The notes: generated by a model not told the origin, from the sequence alone. 64,000 bases of DNA from Saprospiraceae bacterium (GCA_016714985.1 JADKBS010000008.1:62001-126000), one strand, 5' to 3'. Shown: positions 49,518 through 57,899, counted from the first letter of the stretch. Program-made: numbers and translations.

Positions 49518-51279
49518 CTACCCCACTGGCTGCAAAAACTGCATCTCATACAATTCCCGATACCGCCCATCTGCTTGCTGCAAGAGTTCCTCGTGCGTAC
49601 CGAATTCCAGCACTTCGCCTTTTTCCAGCACGAGGATTTTGTTGGCATGGCGTATGGTGCTCAGGCGGTGGGCAATGATGATGCTGGTGCGCTTCGCAAT
49701 GAGCTTTTCGATGGCGTATTGGATGACGCCCTCCGTCTCTGGGTCAATGCTGGAGGTAGCCTCGTCGAGGATGAGGATTTCGGGGTCGAAGACCAAGGCC
49801 CGCACGAACGAAATCAACTGGCGCTGCCCCATGCTCAGCGTGGCACCCCGCTCCTGCACCTGGTAGTCGTAGCCGCCGGGCAGTTTCTCGATGAACTCAT
49901 GCGCTCCGATCATTTTGGCGGCTTCCATCACCTGCGCCCGAGTGATAGCCTCGTTGCGGAGCGTAACGTTTTCCAAAAACGGTGCCGCTGAACAAAAACA
50001 CGTCCTGCAAGACGACGGCTGTGTGCTGCCGCAATGCGTGTAGTTCGTATTCCCGAATGTCCGTCCCGTCAATTTCGATGCAGCCTTTTTGGATTTCGTA
50101 GAGGCGGTTCAGGATGCTGATGGTGCTCGTTTTGCCAGAACCCGTACTGCCCACGATGGCCAGCGTCTCGCCGGGTTTTATGTCGAAACTCACATTGCGC
50201 AGCACCCAATCCTGCTCTGTGTAGGCAAACCAGACATTGCGGAACGCAACCTCCCCATTCATTGCCTTCGGCAACAACTTGCCTTCGTTCTTGATATGGT
50301 CATTGCGGTCGAGCAGGGCAAAGACCCGTTCGGCAGCCACAAGGCCCATTTGCAGTGTGTTGAACTTGTCGGCGAGCATGCGGATTGGCCGGAAGAGCAT
50401 GCCCAAGTAGATTGGAAAGGCAACGAGCGCACCAAGCGTCACGTCATTGCCGAGGCTTTCCCGTGCGCCGTACCAGACCATGAGGCCGAGCGATGCCGCC
50501 GAGATGATTTCCACGGTCGGGTAGTAAATCGAATAGGCGAGGATAGAGTCTATATTGGCCTTGGTGTATTCCCGGTTGATGGCCTTGAACTTCTCCATTT
50601 CCTGCGCTTCGGCGTTGAATATCTGCACGATTTTCATGCCCGTGAGGCGCTCTTGCAGGAAGGCCGTCATCTTGGCCACTTGCGCCCGCACCTGCTGAAA
50701 CGAGGTTTTGATGACTTTTTTGAAAATATACGTGGCCGCTATCAGGAACGGCATAGTGATGAGGCAGACCAGTGTCAGTTTCCAGCTCACCCAGAACATG
50801 ACGCCCAGCACCACGAACACCGTGATAAAGTCGGCGAGGATGGTAATCAACCCCTGCGAAAATACCGAGTTGATGTTCTCAATGTCGCTGATGGTACGGG
50901 TCACGCTGATGCCGATGGGCGTACGGTCGAAATAGGTGAGCCGCAGCGAGGTGATGTGGTTGAAGACCCGCACACGGAGGTCACGCACCACGGCTTGCCC
51001 TACCCAACTGGAGGCGTACATGAAGAAGTACCGCAAAATCCCTTCCAGCAGGAGCAGCCCCACGAAATAGGCCGCCATCCAAGTCAGCCCCGTGATGTCG
51101 CCGTGAAAAATATGCTCGTCCACCATGCGCTGTACCAGCCAAGGCCGCAGGATGGCGATGGGTGCCAGCACCACGGCCAGCACCGCCGCCAGCCAGAGGG
51201 TACCCCGGTACGGCATAGCCTCGGCGATAACCCTGCCGAGTAGCTTGTAGTCAACGGATTGCTTGGCGGTGGATTCCAT
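49518..51279 (-). CDS. ABC exporter, fused permease-ATPase (MsbA/LmrA type, one frameshift)
   Basis: About 586 residues after repair. Start at the ATG 51279 (MESTAKQ); a TTG 27 bases upstream overlaps the promoter motif and is rejected. The six-helix exporter domain (about 25-310) is followed by a nucleotide-binding domain with Walker A GSTGSGKTSTI, Q-loop VVLQDVFLFSGT, signature LSMGQRQ, Walker B ILILDEATSSID and H-loop IIAHRLST. The frame slips at a T5 run near 49975-49985: the expected GTVLENVTLRNEAI is restored by removing one T. Such exporters move lipids or hydrophobic compounds outward. The gene is convergent with the giant surface-protein gene, 11 bp apart. Confidence 0.92.
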
Positions 51280-51303
51280 GCGGGTGATTTCGAATTTGAG
51301 GGG

Positions 51304-51311
51304 CAAAGGTA
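51304..51311 (-). promoter_or_regulatory. Promoter -7 element TACCTTTG for the ABC exporter
   Basis: On the minus strand an exact TAnnTTTG match, 24 bp upstream of the ATG at 51279. Confidence 0.55.
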
Positions 51312-51397
51312 AGAGATAGCTGAATGTGAAGCGAATTGCAACTGAAACTGGACGAACGCTACAGTATTCAATCGTATTTCATAGCTTTGTACACGCT

Positions 51398-51925
51398 ATG
51401 GCGAAGAAAACAACATACACCATTGATATCAAAGTTGATGGCTTGACGAACAGTATTCAAAACACCATCTCTGGTGATAGTTTTGAAACTGAGGTGCTTG
51501 TGGTAAGTATGGAAGATATTTCAGGGGTCACAAAAGCGAATGGCTGGAAATTCGACTGGAAAACTGAGTTTAGGTTGACAGATAGAACAGTTTACAAACT
51601 TAGCATTGTTGGCAACCCAACCATCATCCAAGGGCTTGCCAGCATAAGCAATTTTGGCGACCATTTCTACCTGCATCTGGTTGAAAGTGCTCCGTTCAAC
51701 TTGGGAAGAAAAAAGTTGTATGAGGGCGTTCCAGGTAACCTTTTTGCCTTTGCCTGCAAGCTGTCTTGGGATAATGGAAACAATGGGATTGTAGCGTTCC
51801 AATCAAAAACCAAACTAATAGAACATTACGAAAACACGCTTGGCGCAACGCATATTGGGGGACACAAAATGATTATTTTCCCCGATGCTGCTTTGAAATT
51901 GATTCGTCAATACTTCAAAACTTGA
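51398..51925 (+). CDS. Protein of unknown function, first of a two-gene unit
   Basis: 175 residues from the ATG at 51398 (MAKKTTYTIDIKVDGL). It is beta-rich, with no signal peptide or membrane segment and no family recognised. The C-terminus has KMIIFPDAALKLIRQYFKT. Its stop lies 2 bp before the next small gene, so they form one unit. Composition is somewhat more AT-rich than the flanks. The size pair (175 and 70 residues) recalls toxin-antitoxin or small accessory units, but nothing in the sequence proves it. Confidence 0.6.
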   Translation: MAKKTTYTIDIKVDGLTNSIQNTISGDSFETEVLVVSMEDISGVTKANGWKFDWKTEFRLTDRTVYKLSIVGNPTIIQGLASISNFGDHFYLHLVESAPFNLGRKKLYEGVPGNLFAFACKLSWDNGNNGIVAFQSKTKLIEHYENTLGATHIGGHKMIIFPDAALKLIRQYFKT

Positions 51926-51927
51926 AA

Positions 51928-52140
51928 ATGGGACATATAAAAGAACCAAAAGGAGTTGACCTAATCATTAATGGATTGCCACTTTCGCAGGCCGACAAGG
52001 CAGCTATCAGCGAGGCCATTGCTACGTACAGAAAAACGGGAGAAGTGCCTAAATCCAAGCCTAAATTGCTTGGTGGACGGAATTCCAAAGCCACTAAAAA
52101 AGTAGCCGGGCAGAAAGGAAAGAAGATTGCTACTACGTGA
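51928..52140 (+). CDS. Small basic protein, second of a two-gene unit
   Basis: 70 residues. A short predicted helix-rich N-terminal part (VDLIINGLPLSQADKAAISE) is followed by a Lys-rich tail (SKATKKVAGQKGKK). The tail suggests nucleic-acid binding. It is coupled to the 51398 gene by a 2-bp gap. No family is recognised. Confidence 0.5.
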   Translation: MGHIKEPKGVDLIINGLPLSQADKAAISEAIATYRKTGEVPKSKPKLLGGRNSKATKKVAGQKGKKIATT

Positions 52141-52280
52141 TTGCTGGGTTTTCAGGCTTGCAAATGCTTCAATTTCAAAGGCTGCTCAACTGCCTCCCTT
52201 TCTTGGTTGTATTCCTTACGCTTTTTTTCAATCTTTTCGATGGTGTGGTCGAAGTCGCCTTCTATTTTACCCGATGTTCT

Positions 52281-52318
52281 AAAAAAAAACGGCGGAGCGC
52301 ATAACCCTGCCCCGCCGT
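52281..52318 (-). terminator. Rho-independent terminator of gdhA
   Basis: On the minus strand, a GC-rich stem (CGGCGGGGC.../...GCTCCGCCG) is followed by a run of nine Ts, 25 bp after the gdhA stop. Confidence 0.85.
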
Positions 52319-52342
52319 CTCCAATAGGATTCAAGTAAATTC

Positions 52343-53704
52343 TTATACAACACCCTCCGCCAGCATCGCCTTCGCCACTTTTACGAAGCCAGCGATATTG
52401 GCGCCTTTCACGTAGTCAATGTGGCCGTTTTCGTCCTTGCCATACTCGACGCATTTGGCGTGGATGTCCTGCATGATATGGTGCAGGCGGTCGTCCACTT
52501 CCTCACGGGTCCAGTTGTAGCGGAGGCTGTTCTGCGACATTTCGAGGCCGGAGGTAGCCACGCCGCCAGCGTTGGAGGCCTTGCCGGGGGCATACAGGAT
52601 GCCCGCTTTTTGGAACACCCCGATGCCCTCGATATTGGTCGGCATGTTGGCGCCTTCTGCGACGCCGATGCAGCCGTTCTTGACGAGGTTGGCGGCGTCC
52701 TTGCCATCTATCTCGTTCTGGGTGGCACATGGGAAGGCAAGGTCGCAGGCGATGTTCCAAGGCTTGGCATTTTCAAAATAGAGCAGGTTGTATTGTTCCG
52801 CAAACTCACGGATGCGGCCCCTGCGGTTGTTCTTCAAGTCCATGACGTAGGCCAACATTTCACGGTTGATGCCGTCCCGGCTATAGACCGTGCCGTTGGA
52901 GTCGGAGAGGGTGAGTACCTTGGCACCGAGGTCGAGCAGCTTCTCCGCAGTGTACTGTGCCACGTTGCCGGAACCAGAGACGAGGCAGCGCTTGCCTTCC
53001 AGTTTCATGCCCGTGCGTTTCAGCATTTCCTGCATGAAATAGACCGTGCCATAGCCCGTGGCCTCTGGCCGGATGAGGCTGCCGCCGTATTCGAGGCCCT
53101 TGCCCGTAAGCACGCCCGTGTGCTCGTTTTGCAGTTTTTTGTACATGCCGAAGAGGTAGCCAACTTCCCTTGCGCCCACACCAATGTCGCCAGCAGGCAC
53201 GTCTCTGTCAGCACCAATGTGGCGGTAGAGTTCTATCATGAAGGCTTGGCAAAAGCGCATGATTTCGGCATCGGACTTGCCCTTGGGGTCGAAGTCGGAG
53301 CCGCCCTTGGCACCGCCCATCGGCAGGGTGGTCAGGCTGTTTTTGAACACTTGCTCAAAGCCGAGGAATTTCAAGATGCTGAGGTTCACGGTCGGGTGGA
53401 ATCGCAGGCCACCCTTGTAGGGGCCGATGGCCATATTGAACTGCACCCGATAGCCTTTGTTGACCCGGACTAGGCCATTGTCGTCCATCCAGCTTATTCT
53501 GAACATAATTACCCGCTCTGGTTCCGTCATCCGTTCCAGCAGGTTGTGGGCATTGTATTGGGGGTTTTCGTTGACGAATGGAATCACGGCACTTGCCCAT
53601 TCTTGAACGGCTTGGTGGAACTCAGGTTCGTGCGGGTTGCGGTCCCGGACGCCTTGCAGGAAGGCTTCCAAGTCCACAGTCCTTGTTTTGGTCATGGCAT
53701 TCAT
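52343..53704 (-). CDS. gdhA: NADP-type glutamate dehydrogenase
   Basis: 453 residues from the ATG at 53704, matching the usual 447-450 of hexameric bacterial GDH. Further upstream codons in frame give a longer protein without family support. It aminates 2-oxoglutarate to glutamate. Family landmarks: PYKGGLRFHPTVNLSILKFLGFEQ (about 90-113), the catalytic-Lys loop PMGGAKGGSDFDPKG (about 125-139), DVPAGDIGVGAREVGYLFG (about 165-183), the Rossmann GSGNVAQYTAEKL (about 240) and VAEGANMPTN (about 347-356). NADP preference is inferred from its similarity to the NADP-type short enzyme. It has its own terminator and is intact. Confidence 0.97.
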   Translation of the reverse strand: MNAMTKTRTVDLEAFLQGVRDRNPHEPEFHQAVQEWASAVIPFVNENPQYNAHNLLERMTEPERVIMFRISWMDDNGLVRVNKGYRVQFNMAIGPYKGGLRFHPTVNLSILKFLGFEQVFKNSLTTLPMGGAKGGSDFDPKGKSDAEIMRFCQAFMIELYRHIGADRDVPAGDIGVGAREVGYLFGMYKKLQNEHTGVLTGKGLEYGGSLIRPEATGYGTVYFMQEMLKRTGMKLEGKRCLVSGSGNVAQYTAEKLLDLGAKVLTLSDSNGTVYSRDGINREMLAYVMDLKNNRRGRIREFAEQYNLLYFENAKPWNIACDLAFPCATQNEIDGKDAANLVKNGCIGVAEGANMPTNIEGIGVFQKAGILYAPGKASNAGGVATSGLEMSQNSLRYNWTREEVDDRLHHIMQDIHAKCVEYGKDENGHIDYVKGANIAGFVKVAKAMLAEGVV

Positions 53705-53921
53705 ATCATTGTTTATTTGTGAACGATTTAAAGAAACATATTTTGTTTCAATGCCAATTTTGGATGTTTTCAAGAATTAAAAAAAGAAAATCGTCACCTT
53801 ATCGAAATGACTTTTGTTATTGGCATGAAAGCAAAGGCAGTCAGCTTCTATTTCCCGCACCGAAGATTTCGATGCAATCATCCTTCACAAATTAAAGTCT
53901 ATTGAATTTTAATCAATCATT

Positions 53922-53929
53922 TATTTTTG
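53922..53929 (+). promoter_or_regulatory. Promoter TTG-N17-TATTTTTG
   Basis: Textbook Bacteroidota promoter: TTG at 53902-53904, 17-bp spacer, TATTTTTG, 21 bp before the start at 53951. Confidence 0.65.
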
Positions 53930-53950
53930 CAAAAAATCCACTCCTTTTAT

Positions 53951-54382
53951 ATGTTGACTAAAAAACTCGTTTCCCTTTCTTGCGCATTGGCCTTAACAAT
54001 GGCTGCATGGGCACAGCAATCCTTCACTGGCACTTGGAAGACCATTGACGACGGGACCAAAAAGGCCAAGAGCCACGTCGAAATCTACAAGTCGGGCAAT
54101 AAGTATTACGGCAAGGTGGCCAAGCTCCTCGCCGATCCCCCCACCAAAAAATGCGATAAATGTTCCGGCGACCGCCATAACCAACTCATCCAGGGAATGG
54201 TCATCCTTGAGAACATGGAGCAGGATGACGAGGAACTGCAGGACGGCAAGATCCTCGACCCAGAGAACGGCAAATGGTACACCTGCAAGATGTGGCTCAA
54301 AGAAGGCGAACCGAACACCCTCGTCGTAAGGGGCTACCTGTTTGGCTTTTACAGGACCCAGTATTGGTACCGGGTAAAATAG
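53951..54382 (+). CDS. DUF2147-family secreted protein
   Basis: 143 residues from the ATG at 53951; an upstream in-frame codon at 53927 falls inside the promoter and is rejected. A signal peptide (1-22, AAWAQ) is followed by the DUF2147 pattern FTGTWKTIDDGTKKAKSHVEIYKSGNKYYG, with CDKCSGDRHNQLIQGMVIL, DGKILDPENGKWYTCKMWL and VRGYLFGFYRTQYWYRV at the end. The family is periplasmic or secreted, a small beta-barrel of unknown function. Monocistronic. Confidence 0.9.
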   Translation: MLTKKLVSLSCALALTMAAWAQQSFTGTWKTIDDGTKKAKSHVEIYKSGNKYYGKVAKLLADPPTKKCDKCSGDRHNQLIQGMVILENMEQDDEELQDGKILDPENGKWYTCKMWLKEGEPNTLVVRGYLFGFYRTQYWYRVK

Positions 54383-54393
54383 CCAACTCAAGT

Positions 54394-54510
54394 TGTGAGT
54401 TACAAGCTACGAGTTGCGAGCAAGGTGGTTCTTTCCACTAAATCCATCGTTTTTCCTCCTAAAACTCGTGACTTATAACTCGTGGCCTTTTATTGTCCGC
54501 AACTTGGATT
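54394..54510. repeat. Dispersed repeat family D, copy 2
   Basis: Matches 1838-1951: GAGTTACAAGCT, GCGAGCAAGGTGGTTCTT, AAATCCATCGTTTTTCC, CTAAAACTCGTGAC and the final GCAACTTGGATT. It ends exactly where the MITE-like element's left flank begins. Confidence 0.75.
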
Positions 54511-54516
54511 AACTAA

Positions 54517-54694
54517 ATTCAAAACCATACATCTTTTGATTTTGGCATTTTGAAGCAAACTACAGTGGTTCAGAGATTTCGTGTAAGTCGCTTTGACATC
54601 GTCGAAGACCATGACAAAGCGACTTACACGAGCGACAAAATCAAAGTGTCGCAATGCCGAATTTTCAAAACATAAAAAGTGAATGGTCTTGAAT
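54517..54694. mobile_element. Second MITE-like element (178 bp) with 7-bp target duplication
   Basis: The ends ATTCAAAACCATACA and (complemented) ATTCAAGACCATTCA form terminal inverted repeats. Direct repeats TAACTAA flank both sides (54510-54516 and 54695-54701). A perfect 16-bp stem, CGTGTAAGTCGCTTTG (54580-54595) with its complement (54615-54630), lies near the middle. There is no coding capacity, and no second copy is seen in this window. Confidence 0.65.
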
Positions 54695-54804
54695 TAACTA
54701 AATTCGGCGCACCTCCACAGCTTTGTAATTCATTTGTTAAATAAGCCTGGTTTTCAAAAAAATAAAATTTTACACCAAATTCTTTTTTTATAACAAGAGT
54801 GGTT

Positions 54805-54812
54805 TACATTTG
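54805..54812 (+). promoter_or_regulatory. Promoter -7 element TACATTTG
   Basis: Exact TAnnTTTG match. If used, it would give a leader of about 640 bases ahead of the first tail-collar gene, including a 40-codon ORF and a tandem repeat. Confidence 0.4.
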
Positions 54813-54942
54813 CCAATTGATTTAAATGTATAGCGGGGCTCTATGCAAACAACCTGTTGTTTTTTGTGTCGGATAACTACTTTTAAAAGCAACAGTTTCA
54901 AAAACATAGCTTCCCCTGATGGATAATACCTAAAAATCTACG

Positions 54943-55065
54943 ATGAAAACAGGCAAACAACTACTTCCTATCGGATCACCGCCAAGATACAAGTACACCA
55001 GTAGTGGCGGAGTAGCTATTTCAATGTTTTCAACTTTCATTAATGTGATTGCCAACCCCTCCTAA
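54943..55065 (+). CDS. Possible 40-residue peptide gene
   Basis: ATG to TAA, 40 codons: a basic N-terminal part (MKTGKQLLPIGSPPRYKY), then a Gly/Ser turn and a hydrophobic C-terminal part (AISMFSTFINVIA) ending NPS. It lies between a promoter-like motif and the tail-collar cluster. No Shine-Dalgarno sequence is expected in this phylum. Too short to be sure it is real, and no family is recognised. Confidence 0.3.
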   Translation: MKTGKQLLPIGSPPRYKYTSSGGVAISMFSTFINVIANPS

Positions 55066-55110
55066 CCATGTTTGGCCTTGGGCCAAATGAGGATGTCAAT
55101 TATTTCACGT

Positions 55111-55430
55111 GTGTCATTGGCAAGCGCCAGTGCTGGTTTGTTTATGCCTTTATTGTGCATAAACAGCACCCATGTATTGTCACCGTCAAAGGCATGTGTT
55201 TGGTATTGGGCAATTTATTCACTCGTATGTCATTGGCAAGCGCCAGTGCTGGTTTGTTTATGCCTTTATTGCGCACAAGCAGCACCCATGTATTGTCACT
55301 GTCAAAGGCATGTGTTTGGTATTGGGCAATTTATTCACTCGTGTGTCATTGGCAAGCGCCAGTGCTGGTTTGTTTATGCCTTTATTGCGCACAAGCAGCA
55401 CCCATGTATTGTCGTTGCCGTGGCCATATA
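55111..55430. repeat. 116-bp tandem repeat, about 2.7 copies
   Basis: The unit starts GTGTCATTGGCAAGCGCCAG and runs through GTTTGTTTATGCC, CAGCACCCATGTATTGTC and AAAGGCATGTGTTTGGTATT to TTTATTCACTCGT. It recurs at a period of exactly 116 bp (55114, 55230, 55346). The third copy is cut at TATTGTC. All frames are open in places, but 116 is not a multiple of 3, so each copy would be read in a different frame. It is therefore unlikely to be coding. It ends about 30 bp before the tail-collar start. Confidence 0.85.
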
Positions 55431-55457
55431 TTTATTCACCATTCAATCTTTTCATTC

Positions 55458-55997
55458 ATGGAAGGTTATATTGCAGAGATTCGCCTTTTTGCAGCAACTT
55501 TTGCTCCCCGAAACTGGATGTACTGTGCTGGGCAAACACTTTCGATTGCGCAGAATTCAGCATTGTTCTCCTTATTGGGCACCACTTTTGGCGGCAATGG
55601 CACTACCACTTTTGGCATTCCGGACTTGCGGGGCCGAACAGCCATCAGCCCAGGGCAAGGGGCAGGACTATCGAGCTACCAACTTGGACAAGCTGGCGGT
55701 GTTGAAAACGTTACCTTGAACATCAATCAACTGCCAGCACATCAACACACTTCAAACCTTTTGGCATCGTCCAATGCATCATCAGGTGGCGACCCGTCTG
55801 GCAAATTCATTGGAGCCGGCTCCCGCACCAATCCAAATCCAAACGTGTTCTCGGCTGGCACACCCGATGCGCCCATGGCTCCTGGGTCGGTTAGCAGTGA
55901 CCCAACCGGGGGAGGGCAGCCTCACAGCAATGCACAGCCATACCTTGGCATGAACTATATCATCTGCCAATATGGCATCTACCCCAGCCGCAATTAG
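55458..55997 (+). CDS. Phage-tail-collar-domain protein 1 (microcystin-dependent-protein family)
   Basis: 179 residues from the ATG at 55458; longer readings run into the tandem repeat and are rejected. Family pattern: EGYIAEIRLFAATFAPRNW, YCAGQTLSIAQNSALFSLLGTTFGG, then FGIPDLRGRTAISPGQG (collar domain, about 1-70), a glycine-rich repeat region (about 85-160) and a NYIICQYGIYPSRN tail. It is the first of three tandem paralogues. Proteins of this family are found in phage tails and as free-standing bacterial genes of unknown role. No other tail genes are nearby, so this is not an obvious prophage. Confidence 0.9.
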   Translation: MEGYIAEIRLFAATFAPRNWMYCAGQTLSIAQNSALFSLLGTTFGGNGTTTFGIPDLRGRTAISPGQGAGLSSYQLGQAGGVENVTLNINQLPAHQHTSNLLASSNASSGGDPSGKFIGAGSRTNPNPNVFSAGTPDAPMAPGSVSSDPTGGGQPHSNAQPYLGMNYIICQYGIYPSRN

Positions 55998-56057
55998 TCC
56001 CAATTTTTTTGCAGCTAACCATTCATCATTTTCTTAACAACTAAAACAACGATTATC

Positions 56058-56603
56058 ATGGAAGGAATGATAGGAGAAATCCGACTCTTCGCTGGCAATT
56101 TCGCCCCAAAAAACTGGGCGTATTGTGCCGGACAGATTATCAATATAGCCAGTAATACCGCACTGTTTTCCATCCTTGGCACAACGTATGGCGGCAATGG
56201 CACCACCACTTTTGCGCTTCCCGACCTCATGGGCCGGACTCCCGTAGGGGCCGGAAACGGCCCAGGGCTATCCCCTTACTCATTGGGACAAAAGACGGGG
56301 GAAGAAGGCCATACCCTACTTACAAGCGAAATGCCAATGCACACGCATTCTGCTACGATGGTGGCTTCAAGCGCCATTCCGACTGCCAACGGCCCTGCGG
56401 GAGGCGCATTGGGCAAGGCCAGTCGCTCCGTCCCGATGCCTACTATGTTTACGGACACCTTGTCTAGCCCCCCCATCAGCATGGGCAATGGCTCAGCACA
56501 GCTTGGCATTGCTGGAGGCAGCCAGTCGCACGAGAATCGGCAACCTTATTTGGCCGTCAATTATGTGATTTGCCAGTTTGGCATGTTCCCGTCCCGCAAT
56601 TAA
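56058..56603 (+). CDS. Phage-tail-collar-domain protein 2
   Basis: 181 residues, homologous over its length to the 55458 protein (IGEIRLFAGNFAPKNWAYC, TTYGGNGTTTFALPDLMGR, QPYLAVNYVICQFGMFPSRN). It is separated by a 60-bp gap. The variable middle (about 90-150) differs from protein 1, as expected for a binding surface. Same strand, presumably one operon. Confidence 0.9.
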   Translation: MEGMIGEIRLFAGNFAPKNWAYCAGQIINIASNTALFSILGTTYGGNGTTTFALPDLMGRTPVGAGNGPGLSPYSLGQKTGEEGHTLLTSEMPMHTHSATMVASSAIPTANGPAGGALGKASRSVPMPTMFTDTLSSPPISMGNGSAQLGIAGGSQSHENRQPYLAVNYVICQFGMFPSRN

Positions 56604-56784
56604 AACCAATTTTTTGCCCTGCTGGCCGCTTGGCCAACATTGGCAATCGAACAATCCAGGTTTCGGCCTGGTCAATCAATCATTAAAAAACGTGGCGATT
56701 TAGCAGGTTTTTTTTACTAACATGAAGAAATTCCAACATAGCAAATAAAACCGCCTGAGCAGCCACCAAAAACAAAATAGAATC

Positions 56785-57309
56785 ATGGATCCTACAATAG
56801 CTGAAATCCGCCTCTTTGCAGGCAATTTTGCACCGCTTTATTGGGCTTTTTGCAATGGCCAGCTTCTTTCCATTGCTGAAAACACTGCTCTTTTCTCCTT
56901 AGTGGGCACTACCTATGGCGGGGATGGCCAGGTAACCTTTGCGCTCCCAGATTTCAGGGGCCGCATCGCAGTCGGCACGGGCACAGGCCCCGGCCTTTCG
57001 CCTACCGACCTAGGCGAAGTGGCTGGAACTGAAACCGTTACCTTGATGACCTCGCAGATACCGGCGCACGTTCACCCAAGCCAATCAAACGGCACCAGTG
57101 CCGCCGGCAACACGGGTGATACCGCAGGTAATTTTTTGGCGACGGCCAGCCAGCCAACCTATGCACTTGGCTCCCCTTCCAATAAAATGGGGTCGGGCAC
57201 GGTAACGGTCGGGCCTACTGGGGGAACCCAGCCACACAACAACATCATGCCCGTGCTGGCACTGAACTTCATCATCGCCACGGAGGGGATTTACCCGTCG
57301 AGGAATTGA
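56785..57309 (+). CDS. Phage-tail-collar-domain protein 3
   Basis: 174 residues, the third paralogue: AEIRLFAGNFAPLYWAFCNG, TTYGGDGQVTFALPDFRGR and the tail NFIIATEGIYPSRN. The 181-bp gap before it holds no gene. Expected to share transcription with proteins 1 and 2. Followed by repeat family C and a terminator. Confidence 0.9.
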   Translation: MDPTIAEIRLFAGNFAPLYWAFCNGQLLSIAENTALFSLVGTTYGGDGQVTFALPDFRGRIAVGTGTGPGLSPTDLGEVAGTETVTLMTSQIPAHVHPSQSNGTSAAGNTGDTAGNFLATASQPTYALGSPSNKMGSGTVTVGPTGGTQPHNNIMPVLALNFIIATEGIYPSRN

Positions 57310-57335
57310 TGCGATAAGTGAATGATGAATGATAA

Positions 57336-57417
57336 GTGATGAACAGCCTGCCTGCAAGGCATTGATTTACAAGTATTTGCAGACCCAATCGGTTTAACTT
57401 ATTTATTCAACTTCACT
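57336..57417 (+). repeat. Dispersed repeat family C, copy C
   Basis: Same core as copies A and B (GATGAACAGCCTG, CAAGGCATTGATT, ACAAGTATTTGCAGACCCAAT, TTATTTATTCAACTTCAC). Lies just after the third tail-collar gene. Confidence 0.75.
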
Positions 57418-57422
57418 AAGGC

Positions 57423-57475
57423 AAAAAATCGGGTGTTTCTTCTTCGGCACAGCCGTTGGGGAAACACCCGGTTTT
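57423..57475. terminator. Hairpin terminator after the tail-collar operon
   Basis: Perfect 10-bp stem CGGGTGTTTC / GAAACACCCG with a loop of about 21 bases. It has a GTTTTC tail on the plus strand and a T-run on the minus strand, so it may be bidirectional. Confidence 0.75.
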
Positions 57476-57899
57476 CATATTCAGAAAGTTTAACTAACTT
57501 TGCGCTTTCTTCGTGAAAACACACGATAGGCACATAAAAAGCAAAACAGATGAGGCACTCCGCCTGGATTTCATCTGGTAGGAACAGTTTTTTCAGAAAT
57601 CTTATAATCTCAAGGCAAAACGAAACTTCAAGGAGTATCAAAGGTATATTCTGCAAACCTCACAAGTTTTGGGCATAGTTGATGTAGTTGATAAGATTTA
57701 AAAATCAACCTTTATCAACCAAGACACTTATGCCCTACCTGTCCCGCCCAAGCGGGAAAACTTGGCAGCATGAGCTATAATTGCCAGACTCTTCACCTGA
57801 AAGATGTTAAGGGCGTGACCAATTTTTCATAAATATGGCAGCGCGCCACTATCTGCTTCGTAGAAAATCACCTGTATAATTCATTAAACTCGCATTGAA
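57476..57899. other. Intergenic region between tail-collar operon and T9SS cargo
   Basis: 424 bp. A GTTGATAA / TTATCAAC inverted repeat (about 57688-57720) and a small CCCGC/GCGGG hairpin (about 57740-57755) are seen. An 85-codon minus-strand ORF (57399-57656) overlaps the terminator and has no family, so I do not call it a gene. Confidence 0.4.

Noticed and set aside
50089..51243. Long plus-strand frame across the ABC exporter.
   Set aside because: Antisense to a typical exporter; no motif in its own translation.
52421..53473. Long plus-strand frame across gdhA.
   Set aside because: Antisense to gdhA with all GDH motifs intact on the other strand.
55068..55457. Extended N-terminus for the first tail-collar protein reading through the 116-bp tandem repeat.
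   Set aside because: The repeats are read in different frames because 116 is not divisible by 3; the extra residues (Cys/Leu-rich) have no match to the family start, which is clear at 55458.
55458..57309. Prophage call from the three tail-collar proteins.
   Set aside because: No integrase, capsid, terminase or lysis genes around; neighbours are chromosomal genes and T9SS cargo.
57399..57656. 85-codon minus-strand ORF between the tail-collar operon and the T9SS cargo.
   Set aside because: Begins in AT-rich DNA and runs through the hairpin terminator; no recognised domain.
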